Assembly: GCF_900199545.1 (NCBI RefSeq)
Contig: NZ_LT962671.1
Location: 2,198,235 to 2,262,234 of the forward strand
Direction: 5' to 3'
DNA: 64,000 bases
Source: Raoultibacter massiliensis
GTDB lineage: Bacteria > Actinomycetota > Coriobacteriia > Coriobacteriales > Eggerthellaceae
Shown here: positions 34,947 through 43,195 of the stretch, one piece after another
How positions within the stretch are numbered: the first letter of the stretch is position 1
How the letters are laid out: every line of letters starts with the position of its first letter
Notes under the pieces: generated by a model
Seen by the model: only the letters and a program-made list of their open reading frames with translations
Databases searched by the model: none
Told to the model about the DNA's origin: nothing
Position numbers and translations under genes: made by a program

Positions 34947-36383
34947 TCACCGATCCTCGTCGTGGCCTTCAACCATCTGAAGAAGATCCTCTTTGCTCGA
35001 CACTCCGACCTTCGCATAAATATGACTTAAGTGCGTCTTCACCGTGTTCTTCGAGATGAACAGCTTCTCTTCGATAAAAGCGCTCGTATGCCCCGTCCCC
35101 CACAGTTCGAGGATCTCGGTTTCGCGAGCAGACAATCCGTATTTTTCGGCCAAAAGAGCGATGCTTCCCAGCCGCCCGTCTCCGGCTCTTCCCGCAGAGC
35201 CGGAACGGTCGGGGTCGCGCTCCCCCGAAGAAGACGGCGCGATGGTGAAACGAGGCGCACCTCCCATGACGACGAGTGCCGCGAAAAGGAGCAGAACCAG
35301 AGTCAGGATGGTTATCATCGTCTGATCGGAAATCGATTCGCTCACGATCTGGCCCAATGCTGTACCGATCATATGGCTGAACCACAACAAACCCACTCCG
35401 AACAAAGCGTGGATTCTCTTGGCTGCAACGCTGTCCATGATAAGGAACAGCGCAAGCGTCAGAATCAGCTCGAATCCGAACGACGCGATTCCATGAGCTG
35501 CGGCTCCAAGCACAGGATTGCCCGCAAGCGGAATCAACGACACGGCCGCCATGATGGGCAGCGCGATATAGAACACGACAGCCGTATCGAATTTGCGGGC
35601 ATAGAAAACAACGAGCGTAGCGGAGACGGTGGCAATCACCGGACAACCCACTGAGAGCAGAAAATCATTGCCGAACTGCACGAGGGCGCCGTCGAGAATC
35701 CCCAAAGTTCGAACCGAACCGTAGGCAAACGACATGAGGGCGATAACAGCAAACAGCCTCACCGGCGCATGAAGAAACGAATCACCGATCGTTATGACCT
35801 GCGCGTCATCGGACCCCATCGACTCGACGCCCCTTGAACCATGCGCTCCATCTTCTTGCTGCACGGGCTTCACCAGCAGAAAGAAAGCCGCAAGAACGGG
35901 AAGAACGGAAGCGATCGGCAAAGCGATTTCGAAAGGCAACACGCTGATGACGAGGCACAACCCGGCGCCGAGACAGGTGAATACCGCAAGGCTGAACACG
36001 GTCGCCTGCCGTCCTTGGCAGATCAGTCTTTCCTGCCACGCGCATTTCAAGCCAGCCATGCCGATGCCGACAAGCAAATATCCGATCGACATCCACTCGG
36101 CCGCCAAAAACCCAGAACCCGCAAGTGCGATGCAGCACGTCCCCGCCGCACCGACGATACCGGCAAGGTAAACGATTTCCCGATGACGCTCCAGAGAAAA
36201 GAGCTTCACGGACAGCAACGCCAAAACGAGACCGGCCAGCCCCGTTGAAAGGCTTGAGACGATATGGGTGCTCGATACAAACGCGGTCGGCTCGATCGCT
36301 GGGAAAAGCAGCACCCCGTTAAAGAGAATGTATACCCACGCCGCTATAAAGGAATATCCGATATTCCGTGCTATCTGTTTCAT
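34947..36383 (-). CDS. LuxR-family regulator with polytopic membrane sensor domain
   Basis: 478 residues, about twelve hydrophobic segments, then a polar linker (SSSGERDPDRSGS) and a C-terminal LuxR domain (LSARETEILELWGTGHTS, NTVKTHLSHIYAKVGVSS). The ATG at 36383 lies 6 nt after TATAAT with no ribosome site, so the mRNA is predicted to be leaderless. The gene follows the FAD dehydrogenase at 36468-38264 on the same strand, so enzyme and regulator are neighbours but the regulator has its own promoter. Probable role: sensing the substrate of that enzyme. Confidence 0.9.
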   Translation of the reverse strand: MKQIARNIGYSFIAAWVYILFNGVLLFPAIEPTAFVSSTHIVSSLSTGLAGLVLALLSVKLFSLERHREIVYLAGIVGAAGTCCIALAGSGFLAAEWMSIGYLLVGIGMAGLKCAWQERLICQGRQATVFSLAVFTCLGAGLCLVISVLPFEIALPIASVLPVLAAFFLLVKPVQQEDGAHGSRGVESMGSDDAQVITIGDSFLHAPVRLFAVIALMSFAYGSVRTLGILDGALVQFGNDFLLSVGCPVIATVSATLVVFYARKFDTAVVFYIALPIMAAVSLIPLAGNPVLGAAAHGIASFGFELILTLALFLIMDSVAAKRIHALFGVGLLWFSHMIGTALGQIVSESISDQTMITILTLVLLLFAALVVMGGAPRFTIAPSSSGERDPDRSGSAGRAGDGRLGSIALLAEKYGLSARETEILELWGTGHTSAFIEEKLFISKNTVKTHLSHIYAKVGVSSKEDLLQMVEGHDEDR

Positions 36384-36389
36384 GCGGCC

Positions 36390-36395
36390 ATTATA
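36390..36395 (-). promoter_or_regulatory. TATAAT -10 box of a leaderless LuxR transcript
   Basis: Minus-strand CTGTATAATGGCCGCATG: TATAAT, 6 nt, ATG at 36383. Confidence 0.7.
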
Positions 36396-36406
36396 CAGGT
36401 AAAACG

Positions 36407-36435
36407 ATCGGCGGCGAGAACGTCCCGCCGCCGAT
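36407..36435 (-). terminator. terminator after FAD dehydrogenase, overlapping the LuxR promoter
   Basis: ATCGGCGGCG (36407-36416) pairs perfectly with CGCCGCCGAT (36426-36435). On the minus strand it is followed by CGTTTTACC. It covers the region where the -35 of the LuxR promoter would lie. Confidence 0.65.
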
Positions 36436-36467
36436 TTCCGTCAACCTTGCAAAGCGCTGCAGCGGCA

Positions 36468-38264
36468 TCAGGCCTCGGCAAGCTTCTTTCCAAGCGTCAT
36501 GCCCTCGGTTAGGCAAAAACCCAGGCTCATACCGCTAAGCGGCGTCGCGTAGTTCACAATGTATCGGTTGCCGGAGTTATTGCCGATCGAATAGAGGCCG
36601 GGCATCGGCGCCAGCATTTCGTCAAGAACCTCGTGTTCGGAGCTGATATCCAAGCCAGCCGTCTGGCACAACCCCATGCTGATCGCATCCGACGCGGCCA
36701 CCGTCGCGTAGAAAGGCGGCGTATCGAGCGCCTTGAGAATACGGGGATCCATGGCGAAGTCTTCATCTTTCCCGTTTGCGGCGAACCCGTTGAAACGTTC
36801 GAGTTCGGCCAACGCCGTCGCCTTCTGATCATCATCGTAGATCCCGATCGCATCCAGAAGCTCTTCAAGCGTGTTTGCGCAGAACAGCCCGTTTTCGTCA
36901 GCTTCGCTGCTCGGCTGCGCTGCATCGATTTTCGCCGCATTCGACTCGAGGCTGTTGTAAGAAACGCCGTTTGTCTGGTCGATGCCGCCGTGGCATGGAG
37001 GCATCTTCTCTACGACCTCGCGCCAATTCGCATCCGCAATGGACACGACGTATCCTCTTGGCTGACGGGGAATCATGTAGCCAGCCCCCTCGGCCCCTCC
37101 CGCGCATTCGTCGCAAAAGCGCCTGCCGCTTTGGTTCAAGATAACAAAACCGGGGCCCCACGGAGCGCCGGTTCCAACCTGCCCCGTATTCATTCCCGCA
37201 CGCGGACCCACTTCAACATGGCCGCCTGCCCACACGCCCATCTTCAAGCCATCGCCGTTGCGAACGCCGAACATCGAGCCCGCAGCCGCCGCTTCGATGC
37301 TGCCGTACGACTCGGCAAGATGGCGGTACTCGTCGTTGATGTCCCGCAGCATGTCCTCATCGGCCGAAAAATCGCCGGCAGCCAAAACAACGCCTTTGTT
37401 CGCCGTGAACCGATGGTAGGTCTCATCATCGAGCTTCTGGGCGATGACGGCGGCTATCCTGCCCGAATCGTCCTTCTCGAGGTACAAAGCCCTGTATGCC
37501 CAGTTCCACTGGGTTCCGTCCTCGATCGCCTTGTCCCTGTGATGCTTCATAACCTTTTCGCCCCAGTTCCATGTTGGAGCTCCTGTTTCGGCGGCGGGCC
37601 TGAAGTTGACGGTTCCAAGATAGTATTTGTAGCCAGACGGATCCATTACCATGTTCTCGGAATGATCGGCGCTGAAAACATGGACGTTCGCCGGATCGTT
37701 AAGCCAGTCGGGGTCGTCGAGGTCTTCAAGCGCCCAGTCGAGATATTCGCCCGAATGGTATACGTAGTCGCGGATCAACCGCTGGTTGGAGCGTCCCGCA
37801 TTGCGGCGGAACAGTTCATTCATGAAGTCTTCCCTATCGATCTCCGTTGCACCGTGCTCGAGCGCCCATTGGCAGTTAACCGTGCCGACCTCCCCGCCAA
37901 CGTACAGGAAGTCAGCCTCTGACTGGGTTTCGAGCACCGCAACGCTTGCACCGTTCATCGAAGCAGAACGCGCGCACCAGGTGCCCGACTGGCCGCCGCC
38001 GACGACCACGACATCGAATGTTCCGCCGTCGGCGATCTGGTCGTCCGCAATCGGATCGATCGGCGTGCGCCACGCCGCCGCAGCTTCGCTTTGCCAGCGA
38101 TGGGCGGGAGAAGCACCGCCTCCCGACACCGTCTCGGCATTTGCGGCTCCCGATTCTGCCGCCTTCGGGCTGCAACCAACCGCAGCGCCCGCCATCAGCA
38201 CGCCCGCTCCCGTCAGCGCAGCACCGCGTAAGAATCCTCGACGGCTCATTCCCTCTTTGCTCAT
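36468..38264 (-). CDS. Tat-exported FAD-dependent dehydrogenase/reductase lipoprotein
   Basis: 598 residues from the ATG behind GAGGGAG. Twin-arginine MSRRGFLRG and lipobox AVGC31 lead to the FAD_binding_2 domain (VVVVGGGQSGTWCARSASMNG). The C-terminus has the conserved GLYSIGNNSGNRYIVNYATPLSG-type block. No FMN or haem domain. It is diverged from the other two flavoproteins of the window. A perfect 18-bp palindrome lies 67 nt upstream. The neighbouring membrane LuxR is the likely sensor. Substrate unknown. Confidence 0.9.
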   Translation of the reverse strand: MSKEGMSRRGFLRGAALTGAGVLMAGAAVGCSPKAAESGAANAETVSGGGASPAHRWQSEAAAAWRTPIDPIADDQIADGGTFDVVVVGGGQSGTWCARSASMNGASVAVLETQSEADFLYVGGEVGTVNCQWALEHGATEIDREDFMNELFRRNAGRSNQRLIRDYVYHSGEYLDWALEDLDDPDWLNDPANVHVFSADHSENMVMDPSGYKYYLGTVNFRPAAETGAPTWNWGEKVMKHHRDKAIEDGTQWNWAYRALYLEKDDSGRIAAVIAQKLDDETYHRFTANKGVVLAAGDFSADEDMLRDINDEYRHLAESYGSIEAAAAGSMFGVRNGDGLKMGVWAGGHVEVGPRAGMNTGQVGTGAPWGPGFVILNQSGRRFCDECAGGAEGAGYMIPRQPRGYVVSIADANWREVVEKMPPCHGGIDQTNGVSYNSLESNAAKIDAAQPSSEADENGLFCANTLEELLDAIGIYDDDQKATALAELERFNGFAANGKDEDFAMDPRILKALDTPPFYATVAASDAISMGLCQTAGLDISSEHEVLDEMLAPMPGLYSIGNNSGNRYIVNYATPLSGMSLGFCLTEGMTLGKKLAEA

Positions 38265-38330
38265 TGACAACTCCCTCTAGTCGATCTCTTCCGCTCGTGC
38301 AGAATGCCAGCACCCTGCACGACTCCTGAA

Positions 38331-38348
38331 ATCCGAAACGTTTCGGAT
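38331..38348. promoter_or_regulatory. perfect 18-bp palindrome upstream of FAD dehydrogenase
   Basis: ATCCGAAACGTTTCGGAT is self-complementary over its full length, 67 bp before the FAD gene start, a strong operator candidate. Confidence 0.6.
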
Positions 38349-38416
38349 AGCTCGATTGTGGGAAGAACGAGGCGCCGCAGCATCACCGCAATCGCCTGAA
38401 AGGCATCGCCCATCCA

Positions 38417-38439
38417 ATATCACCGTTTTACGGTGATAT
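38417..38439. promoter_or_regulatory. inverted repeat in the FAD dehydrogenase upstream region
   Basis: ATATCACCG-TTTTA-CGGTGATAT, perfect 9-bp arms with a 5-nt centre, about 150 bp before the FAD gene. It could be a second operator or a small hairpin. The remainder of 38265-38711 shows no gene. Confidence 0.5.
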
Positions 38440-38483
38440 CGTTGAACTGGGAATTTGGCTCCTAAAGGGTTTGGAAACGAAAT

Positions 38484-38515
38484 AGGGCCTCGATCCGGAT
38501 AGGGGTCGAGGCCCT
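38484..38515 (-). terminator. hairpin downstream of the pirin gene
   Basis: AGGGCCTCGA (38484-38493) pairs perfectly with TCGAGGCCCT (38506-38515); on the minus strand ATTTCGTTT follows. Confidence 0.55.
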
Positions 38516-38711
38516 CGTTATCGGCGCCATGCCCGCCCGTACAGAGGAGGATAGCAACAGTGACGTAAGAACCCAAAAGAGCAGAGACGCCGATCGGATA
38601 AGCTTCTCGCGCGCTTCGAGCGCGCCATGGCGGTGCGAAACTGGGCTTGGGGCAGCCAGCTTGCGCCGCCGTGGCGCGCTGCCGACTCGGGGGCCGGCAG
38701 CGGCGAGGCCC

Positions 38712-39413
38712 TTATTCCTGTTTCATATCGAACAGGATGTAGTGCGAGTTCCTCGTTGCGGAGAGAACTATCTGGCTCTCTCCGGTGATCTCGGCCGCAT
38801 CTCGCTCCTGAAGCGCATGCCCGCTCACCGAGCCCAGGCCCTCTATCTGGATGAGGTAGGCCTGACGGCCCGGCGGCAGTTCATACGCAGCTTCCTTCCC
38901 GGCATCGAGACTGATAACCGAAACGTTCATATCCTGGTTGATCTTCACTGGGGCGGAACCCTTTTTCCCCGAGGCAATCTGGAGCCAGATATTCTCGCGA
39001 TCCTCCCACTTGAAATCGTAATCGCCGTATGCGGGCTCGTATCCTGCTGCATCGGGAAGAATCCATATCTGCAAGAAGCGCGAGGGCTTTTCCGCATAGT
39101 TGAATTCGCTGTGAAGAATGCCCTTGCCTGCGCTCATGTACTGAACCTGACCCTTGGTCAGCGTGCGGCCATTGCCCAGGCTGTCTTTGTGCGTCAGTTC
39201 CCCGTCTACGACGTAGCTGATAATCTCCATGTCGCTGTGAGGATGGGTCGGAAATCCGCCTTGGGGATCGAACACGTCGTCGTTCACTACGCGCAGTGCG
39301 CCGAATTGGATGTTGTTGGGATTGTAGTACTCGGCAAACGAGAAGTGAAACAAGCTGTGCAGCCATCCGCGCTCGCTCTTGCCCATTTTGTTATGATCTA
39401 TCACCTTAATCAT
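38712..39413 (-). CDS. pirin-family bicupin protein
   Basis: 233 residues. The N-terminal cupin carries the metal ligands in THPHSDMEII and GILHSEF, as in pirins of the YhhW/quercetinase type, and the C-terminal cupin is present (GHALQERDAAEI). Members act as quercetin dioxygenases or redox-sensing proteins. AAGGAAGG precedes the ATG, which overlaps the 3' end of the MarR gene by 8 nt, so the two form an operon and the MarR protein probably controls the pirin gene. Confidence 0.92.
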   Translation of the reverse strand: MIKVIDHNKMGKSERGWLHSLFHFSFAEYYNPNNIQFGALRVVNDDVFDPQGGFPTHPHSDMEIISYVVDGELTHKDSLGNGRTLTKGQVQYMSAGKGILHSEFNYAEKPSRFLQIWILPDAAGYEPAYGDYDFKWEDRENIWLQIASGKKGSAPVKINQDMNVSVISLDAGKEAAYELPPGRQAYLIQIEGLGSVSGHALQERDAAEITGESQIVLSATRNSHYILFDMKQE

Positions 39414-39903
39414 GATGTGCCTTCCTTTCGTCGTCTGCATGCCCGACTTTTCTGAGCAAGCCTACGACCGTTTCGATATCGCCATCGCTCAATGCCGCCA
39501 GCGCTTCGTCGAGCAACTCCATATGGCGCGGGAACAGCTCTTCTATGACCGCACGTCCTTCGTCGGTAAGATCGACGATGAACGATCTTCCGTCTTCAGG
39601 ATTCGTCGAGCGCCGAACGTATCCTCGCTTTTCGAGGTTTCGCACCACAACCGTGATGTTTCCCCCCGTTGAAAGGACCGCCTCGACAATCGCATTCACG
39701 GTAAGCGGACCTTTGTGCAGAAGGGCTTCCATAACCTCGAATTGGGAGAACGTGAGCCCGTATTCTGCAACCAGCCTTTTGCTCTTCCGATGCGCAGTCT
39801 CGTAGCTTCTGCTCAAGGCGATGACCAACATGCCGTCGAGCCGCTCGCGCCGGGCAGATAGGTTCCGCATCGGCGCGCCGTGCTGATGTTTCGCCTCTTC
39901 CAT
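39406..39903 (-). CDS. MarR-family transcriptional regulator
   Basis: 165 residues from the preferred ATG (GGAAGGCGGA upstream). The winged helix is clear: LTFSQFEVMEALLHKGPLTVNAIVEAV, then GGNITVVVRNLEKRGYVRRSTNPEDGRSFIVDLTDEGR. MarR proteins repress their own operon until a phenolic or oxidant ligand binds. The upstream region has a 14-bp palindrome (39964-39977). An in-frame ATG 37 codons upstream would extend across that operator and is unlikely. Confidence 0.9.
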   Translation of the reverse strand: MEEAKHQHGAPMRNLSARRERLDGMLVIALSRSYETAHRKSKRLVAEYGLTFSQFEVMEALLHKGPLTVNAIVEAVLSTGGNITVVVRNLEKRGYVRRSTNPEDGRSFIVDLTDEGRAVIEELFPRHMELLDEALAALSDGDIETVVGLLRKVGHADDERKAHHD

Positions 39904-39963
39904 CGATTCCGCCTTCCGGTGTCTTCCGATACCTTCCTTTTGCTCTGCTGCTAATTTATCACT

Positions 39964-39977
39964 AATTAGTACTAATT
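39964..39977. promoter_or_regulatory. palindromic operator candidate for the MarR-pirin operon
   Basis: AATTAGTACTAATT is a perfect 14-bp palindrome 61 bp before the MarR start, overlapping a possible promoter (TTGGTA, 17 nt, TACTAA on the minus strand). MarR sites typically are AT-rich palindromes of this size. Confidence 0.6.
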
Positions 39978-40059
39978 GTCCATTATGATACCAATGCCGT
40001 TGCATTTGCGTCATAAAGGCATCACAGGCAGCACATATATGCTGGTGCGCGAACGGAGT

Positions 40060-40938
40060 TTAGAAAAGGGAGCCCTGCTCGGGAGGCGCTGAATACTCGT
40101 AAAGAACCTCATCGGGCCGATAATCGATGCGATGCGCCACGTAATCTTTAAGCGAGACGGCGTACACCCTTCCTTGTTGCTCCATAAGCGCAATCGTGCC
40201 CACCATGCCAACGCACGTGCCTGCAACCATCGCATCCGAAGGATTGTCCGGCTCGTTGATCGCGCAGGAGAGCACCGACGCATCGCGACTGTAGTAGCGA
40301 TCGAGGTTGATCGGCTCCGTCGGATCCATGGAAAACGTTTCCCGCACCGTCCTTCTCATGAGCGCCGCCGCCTCGGCGGGATCATGCGCCTCCGAGGTGA
40401 GCAACCGGTACTTTTCGCTTGCGCGCAGGCTTTCGTAAATGCCGGGAATCGAGCAGAGCTTCGCCTCCCATTCGCGAGCGGCATAAGCGGTCTCGCATTC
40501 TTTGAGGATCATCGCCGATCGGGCGCCCTGCTCGAGCAATCTGAGCTCGCCGCGCGCAGCGGAAGTGATCCCGACTTTCAGGTGCCGAGGCGAAAAATAC
40601 GCCAGGTACACGATGTGCGGCGTATCGTTGTAGGCGCGCTGCTGCGCGGAGATTCCTCCCCCGTTGTAGAACGAGGGGTTGAAGCCGGTCTTATCGGCGC
40701 ACGCCGGACACGACGTTTCCTTGTAATCCGAGGGAAGCTCTTGGCGGTTTTCGCACATCGTGCGCTCCTGCGTCATGAGGTCGTAGGCTCCCACGCAATA
40801 TCGCTCCGGATGCTTCGAGATCGTAAACGTCTGCCCCTCGATGGCGAAAACAGTGCGCGTCCCCGCCTCTAAATCGTCGATTGCGAGGTACGGCCCGTCG
40901 AAGTTCACACCGAGCAGCGAAAGCATCTGCATTCCCAC
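40060..40938 (-). CDS. DUF2797 family protein
   Basis: 292 residues from a GTG placed 6 nt after AAAGGA; an in-frame ATG two codons later is possible. A CPAC motif and two further cysteines (C-V-G-A-Y.., MCENR) in the N-terminal third suggest a metal site. The middle holds HIVYLAYFSPRHLKVGITS, resembling the core of a GIY-YIG-like fold, as in DUF2797 proteins. Function is not established. It stands alone between the MarR-pirin pair and the lar genes. Confidence 0.75.
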   Translation of the reverse strand: MGMQMLSLLGVNFDGPYLAIDDLEAGTRTVFAIEGQTFTISKHPERYCVGAYDLMTQERTMCENRQELPSDYKETSCPACADKTGFNPSFYNGGGISAQQRAYNDTPHIVYLAYFSPRHLKVGITSAARGELRLLEQGARSAMILKECETAYAAREWEAKLCSIPGIYESLRASEKYRLLTSEAHDPAEAAALMRRTVRETFSMDPTEPINLDRYYSRDASVLSCAINEPDNPSDAMVAGTCVGMVGTIALMEQQGRVYAVSLKDYVAHRIDYRPDEVLYEYSAPPEQGSLF

Positions 40939-41079
40939 AATGGTTCCTTTCCAGCAGCGCGCCGCTCTGGTCGCGCTGTTCGATGCATGCATTAAGTAAT
41001 ATGCGGGTTACTTTTTTTCGCTGCATATGATACCTGAGAAGCATCCATACGAAAAGCAAATCGCCAAGGAAACAAAATC

Positions 41080-41099
41080 CCCGCAGATTGCATCGCGGG
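41080..41099 (-). terminator. terminator of the lar operon
   Basis: On the minus strand CCCGC-N10-GCGGG is followed by GATTTTGTTT, beginning 9 nt after the larC-like stop. No gene is seen in 40939-41107. Confidence 0.65.
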
Positions 41100-41107
41100 C
41101 TTCCCGC

Positions 41108-41659
41108 CTACTCGAACCGATCGACGAAATGGCAGATCACGGCCGCCGAAGTGGGCGTGCAAAGCTCTCCGTCGAGCTTTTCCTCGCACACGGGAATGCC
41201 GCGCGCGATGATCGCCGCCGTGGCAGGAGCGGGAATGGCAAGCTCCCCGTGGGCGCACCGCACCGTTCCACTGCCTACCTGCACGGGAGTCGCCGTGATC
41301 TCATCGGGATCGAGCGCTTCGATCGCAAGCGCTATGCCGAGAACGTTCTCTATCGCTTCGCCATTGCCGACCTCATGGAAATGGGTCTCATCGACGGCGC
41401 AACCGTGCGCCGTTGCCTCGGCTTCGGCAAGGATCCGGTAGATCGCGCGCATATCCCGCTTGACGCGCTCGCTTACCGCAAGCGCGTCTATCGTCGAAAG
41501 CACCTCGCCCAGATCGTGATGATGGCGATCGGGAACGCCCGCCTGCGTTGCGCGCTTCGCGATCACGGTCCTGCGATCGGACGGCAAGAGCGCGAACAGC
41601 TCGTCGAGAATCGCCTGCCTGCGCGCTGTTTTGGTAAAGTCGAAATGCAGCTGTTCCAT
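41108..41659 (-). CDS. larC: LarC-like protein, reduced to the LarC1 core
   Basis: 183 residues. The HFHEVG motif, VGSGTVRCAHGELAIPAPAT and GELCTPTSAA are the conserved LarC1 signatures. LarC inserts nickel into the pincer cofactor of lactate racemase in a CTP-dependent way. The usual N-terminal FDPFSGxxGDM block is missing and the protein stops just after the TPT motif, so the LarC2 half is not present in this gene or in the next 160 bp. It starts directly after the larB stop (TAGATG). It may be a minimal or decayed LarC, or LarC2 may be encoded elsewhere. Confidence 0.8.
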   Translation of the reverse strand: MEQLHFDFTKTARRQAILDELFALLPSDRRTVIAKRATQAGVPDRHHHDLGEVLSTIDALAVSERVKRDMRAIYRILAEAEATAHGCAVDETHFHEVGNGEAIENVLGIALAIEALDPDEITATPVQVGSGTVRCAHGELAIPAPATAAIIARGIPVCEEKLDGELCTPTSAAVICHFVDRFE

Positions 41660-42442
41660 CTATTTGCCCGCTTTCACGTGATTGATCATATGCGCCTGGT
41701 ACCCGGCACCGAAGCCGTTGTCGATGTTCACCACCGACACGCCGCTCGCGCACGAGTTGAGCATGGCGAGCAGCGCCGCCACTCCCCCGAAGCTCGCACC
41801 GTAGCCGACGCTTGTCGGAACGGCGATAACCGGGCACGACGCCATGCCTCCGACAACGCTCGCAAGAGCGCCCTCCATGCCGGCAACCGCCACGACGACG
41901 TTCGCATCGGCGATCTCGTCGGCATGGGAAAGCAGACGGTGGATGCCTGCAACGCCCACGTCGTAGAGACGCACAACATCGTTGCCGAGCATCTCCGCCG
42001 TGATCGCCGCCTCTTCCGCGACGAACAAATCGCTCGTGCCCGCCGCCGCAACGACCACGGTCCCGTTCCCATCCGCTTCGGGAGCCGCACCCACGATGCC
42101 TATTCGGGCGATCGCGCGGTAGTCGAGCGAGGGGGCATCGTCGCCCTGGGAATGCAGGCGGTCGGCCACCGCAACGGCCTTGTCTTCGTCGAGGCGCGTG
42201 ATAAGAATCCGCTCCTGGCCCGCTTCGAGCATCGCCTGGCAGATGCCCGCAATCTGCTCGGCCGTCTTTCCCTCGCCGTAAATGACTTCGGAAACGCCCT
42301 GCCGTATGCCCCGATGATTGTCGACGGCGGCATATCCGAGCTCGGTTACCGGAGCAACCTTAAGCGCATGAGCCGCCTCGTCGGGCGACACGCTTCCTTC
42401 GGCAACCTGCGCAAGCAGGTGCCTCAAATCTTTTTGCTCCAT
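41660..42442 (-). CDS. larB: nickel-pincer cofactor biosynthesis protein LarB
   Basis: 260 residues, the expected length. The C-terminal AIR carboxylase-like domain is clear: VVVAAAGTSDLFVAEEAAITAEMLG, VAVAGMEGALASVVGGM, PVIAVPTSVGYG and VVNIDNGFGAGYQAH. LarB carboxylates and hydrolyses nicotinic acid adenine dinucleotide, giving the precursor that LarE sulphurates. It starts 3 nt after the larE stop and is followed without a gap by the larC-like gene. Confidence 0.93.
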   Translation of the reverse strand: MEQKDLRHLLAQVAEGSVSPDEAAHALKVAPVTELGYAAVDNHRGIRQGVSEVIYGEGKTAEQIAGICQAMLEAGQERILITRLDEDKAVAVADRLHSQGDDAPSLDYRAIARIGIVGAAPEADGNGTVVVAAAGTSDLFVAEEAAITAEMLGNDVVRLYDVGVAGIHRLLSHADEIADANVVVAVAGMEGALASVVGGMASCPVIAVPTSVGYGASFGGVAALLAMLNSCASGVSVVNIDNGFGAGYQAHMINHVKAGK

Positions 42443-42445
42443 GAG

Positions 42446-43186
42446 CTATCGCCCTTCTTTCTCGCGGGAATCTGCGGTGTCGCCAAGCCCTGCCGAATCC
42501 ATTCGATGTCCCAATTTCAGCGCTACGCGATCGAGCTCGTCCTGCGTTATCCGCGTGCCTTCGGAAACCCTGGTCGCATAGCACGAAAAATTCGGCTTGT
42601 CGGCGGTTGACAGCCCGATCGTCCGCGAACGGGCACGGATGTCGTCTTTGGTCAAACCCGCTTCGCGAAGCGGGGAGATCACGCCGAGTTCCTCAAGCGC
42701 CCTGAACCCTGGACGGCGCGCGGGATCATCGCTCGCATTCGTCCCGTCGACAAGCACCGTCCGACCGTCGCGCGCCATGCGGTCAAGCACGGTGCCGAAG
42801 ATGAAACGCTTGCATCGGTAGCAGCGATCCCACGGATTCGAGCATATCTCATCGCGCGACAGCACGTCGGCTTCTATCAACTCGAAATCGGCGCCAAGCT
42901 CGTCGACGACGCGGCGGGCATCATCGACCTCGAACGCCGCCTGGAATGCCGTTTTGACCATGTACGCCTTCACGTCGACTCCCGCCCTCGTCATCTCGGC
43001 AAGAAGATACGACGAATCGCAGCCGCCTGAAAACGCAAGCCCGTAGCGCACATGCGCATCGAAGGAAAGAGCGCTCGGCCCCGCTTCTGTCCGATGGTTA
43101 TCCATGCATGCCATTATTACGAAGTCGCTTCCGTGATGCAATGCGGCGCGCTGAGCGAGCGATTGCGCCGTGTTCGCACCTTCCAT
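42446..43186 (-). CDS. larE: ATP-dependent sacrificial sulphur transferase LarE
   Basis: 246 residues. The PP-loop is SGGCDSSYL (usually SGGVDSS), followed by the adenylating and sulphur-transfer region, with Cys in KPNFSCYATR at the position of the sacrificial cysteine of Lactobacillus LarE (Cys176 there). An additional CYRCKR motif may bind metal or act in a cluster-dependent LarE. The C-terminal about 30-50 residues of longer LarE proteins appear absent. AGGAGG overlaps the end of the aldo/keto reductase gene and precedes the ATG, so the genes are one operon. Confidence 0.88.
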   Translation of the reverse strand: MEGANTAQSLAQRAALHHGSDFVIMACMDNHRTEAGPSALSFDAHVRYGLAFSGGCDSSYLLAEMTRAGVDVKAYMVKTAFQAAFEVDDARRVVDELGADFELIEADVLSRDEICSNPWDRCYRCKRFIFGTVLDRMARDGRTVLVDGTNASDDPARRPGFRALEELGVISPLREAGLTKDDIRARSRTIGLSTADKPNFSCYATRVSEGTRITQDELDRVALKLGHRMDSAGLGDTADSREKEGR

Positions 43187-43195
43187 ATCCGCCTC

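Noticed and set aside
40983..41012. AAGTAA...TTACTTTTTTT considered as terminator of DUF2797 or lar genes
   Set aside because: The T-run is on the plus strand while both flanking genes are on the minus strand; the hairpin at 41080-41099 fits the lar operon better.
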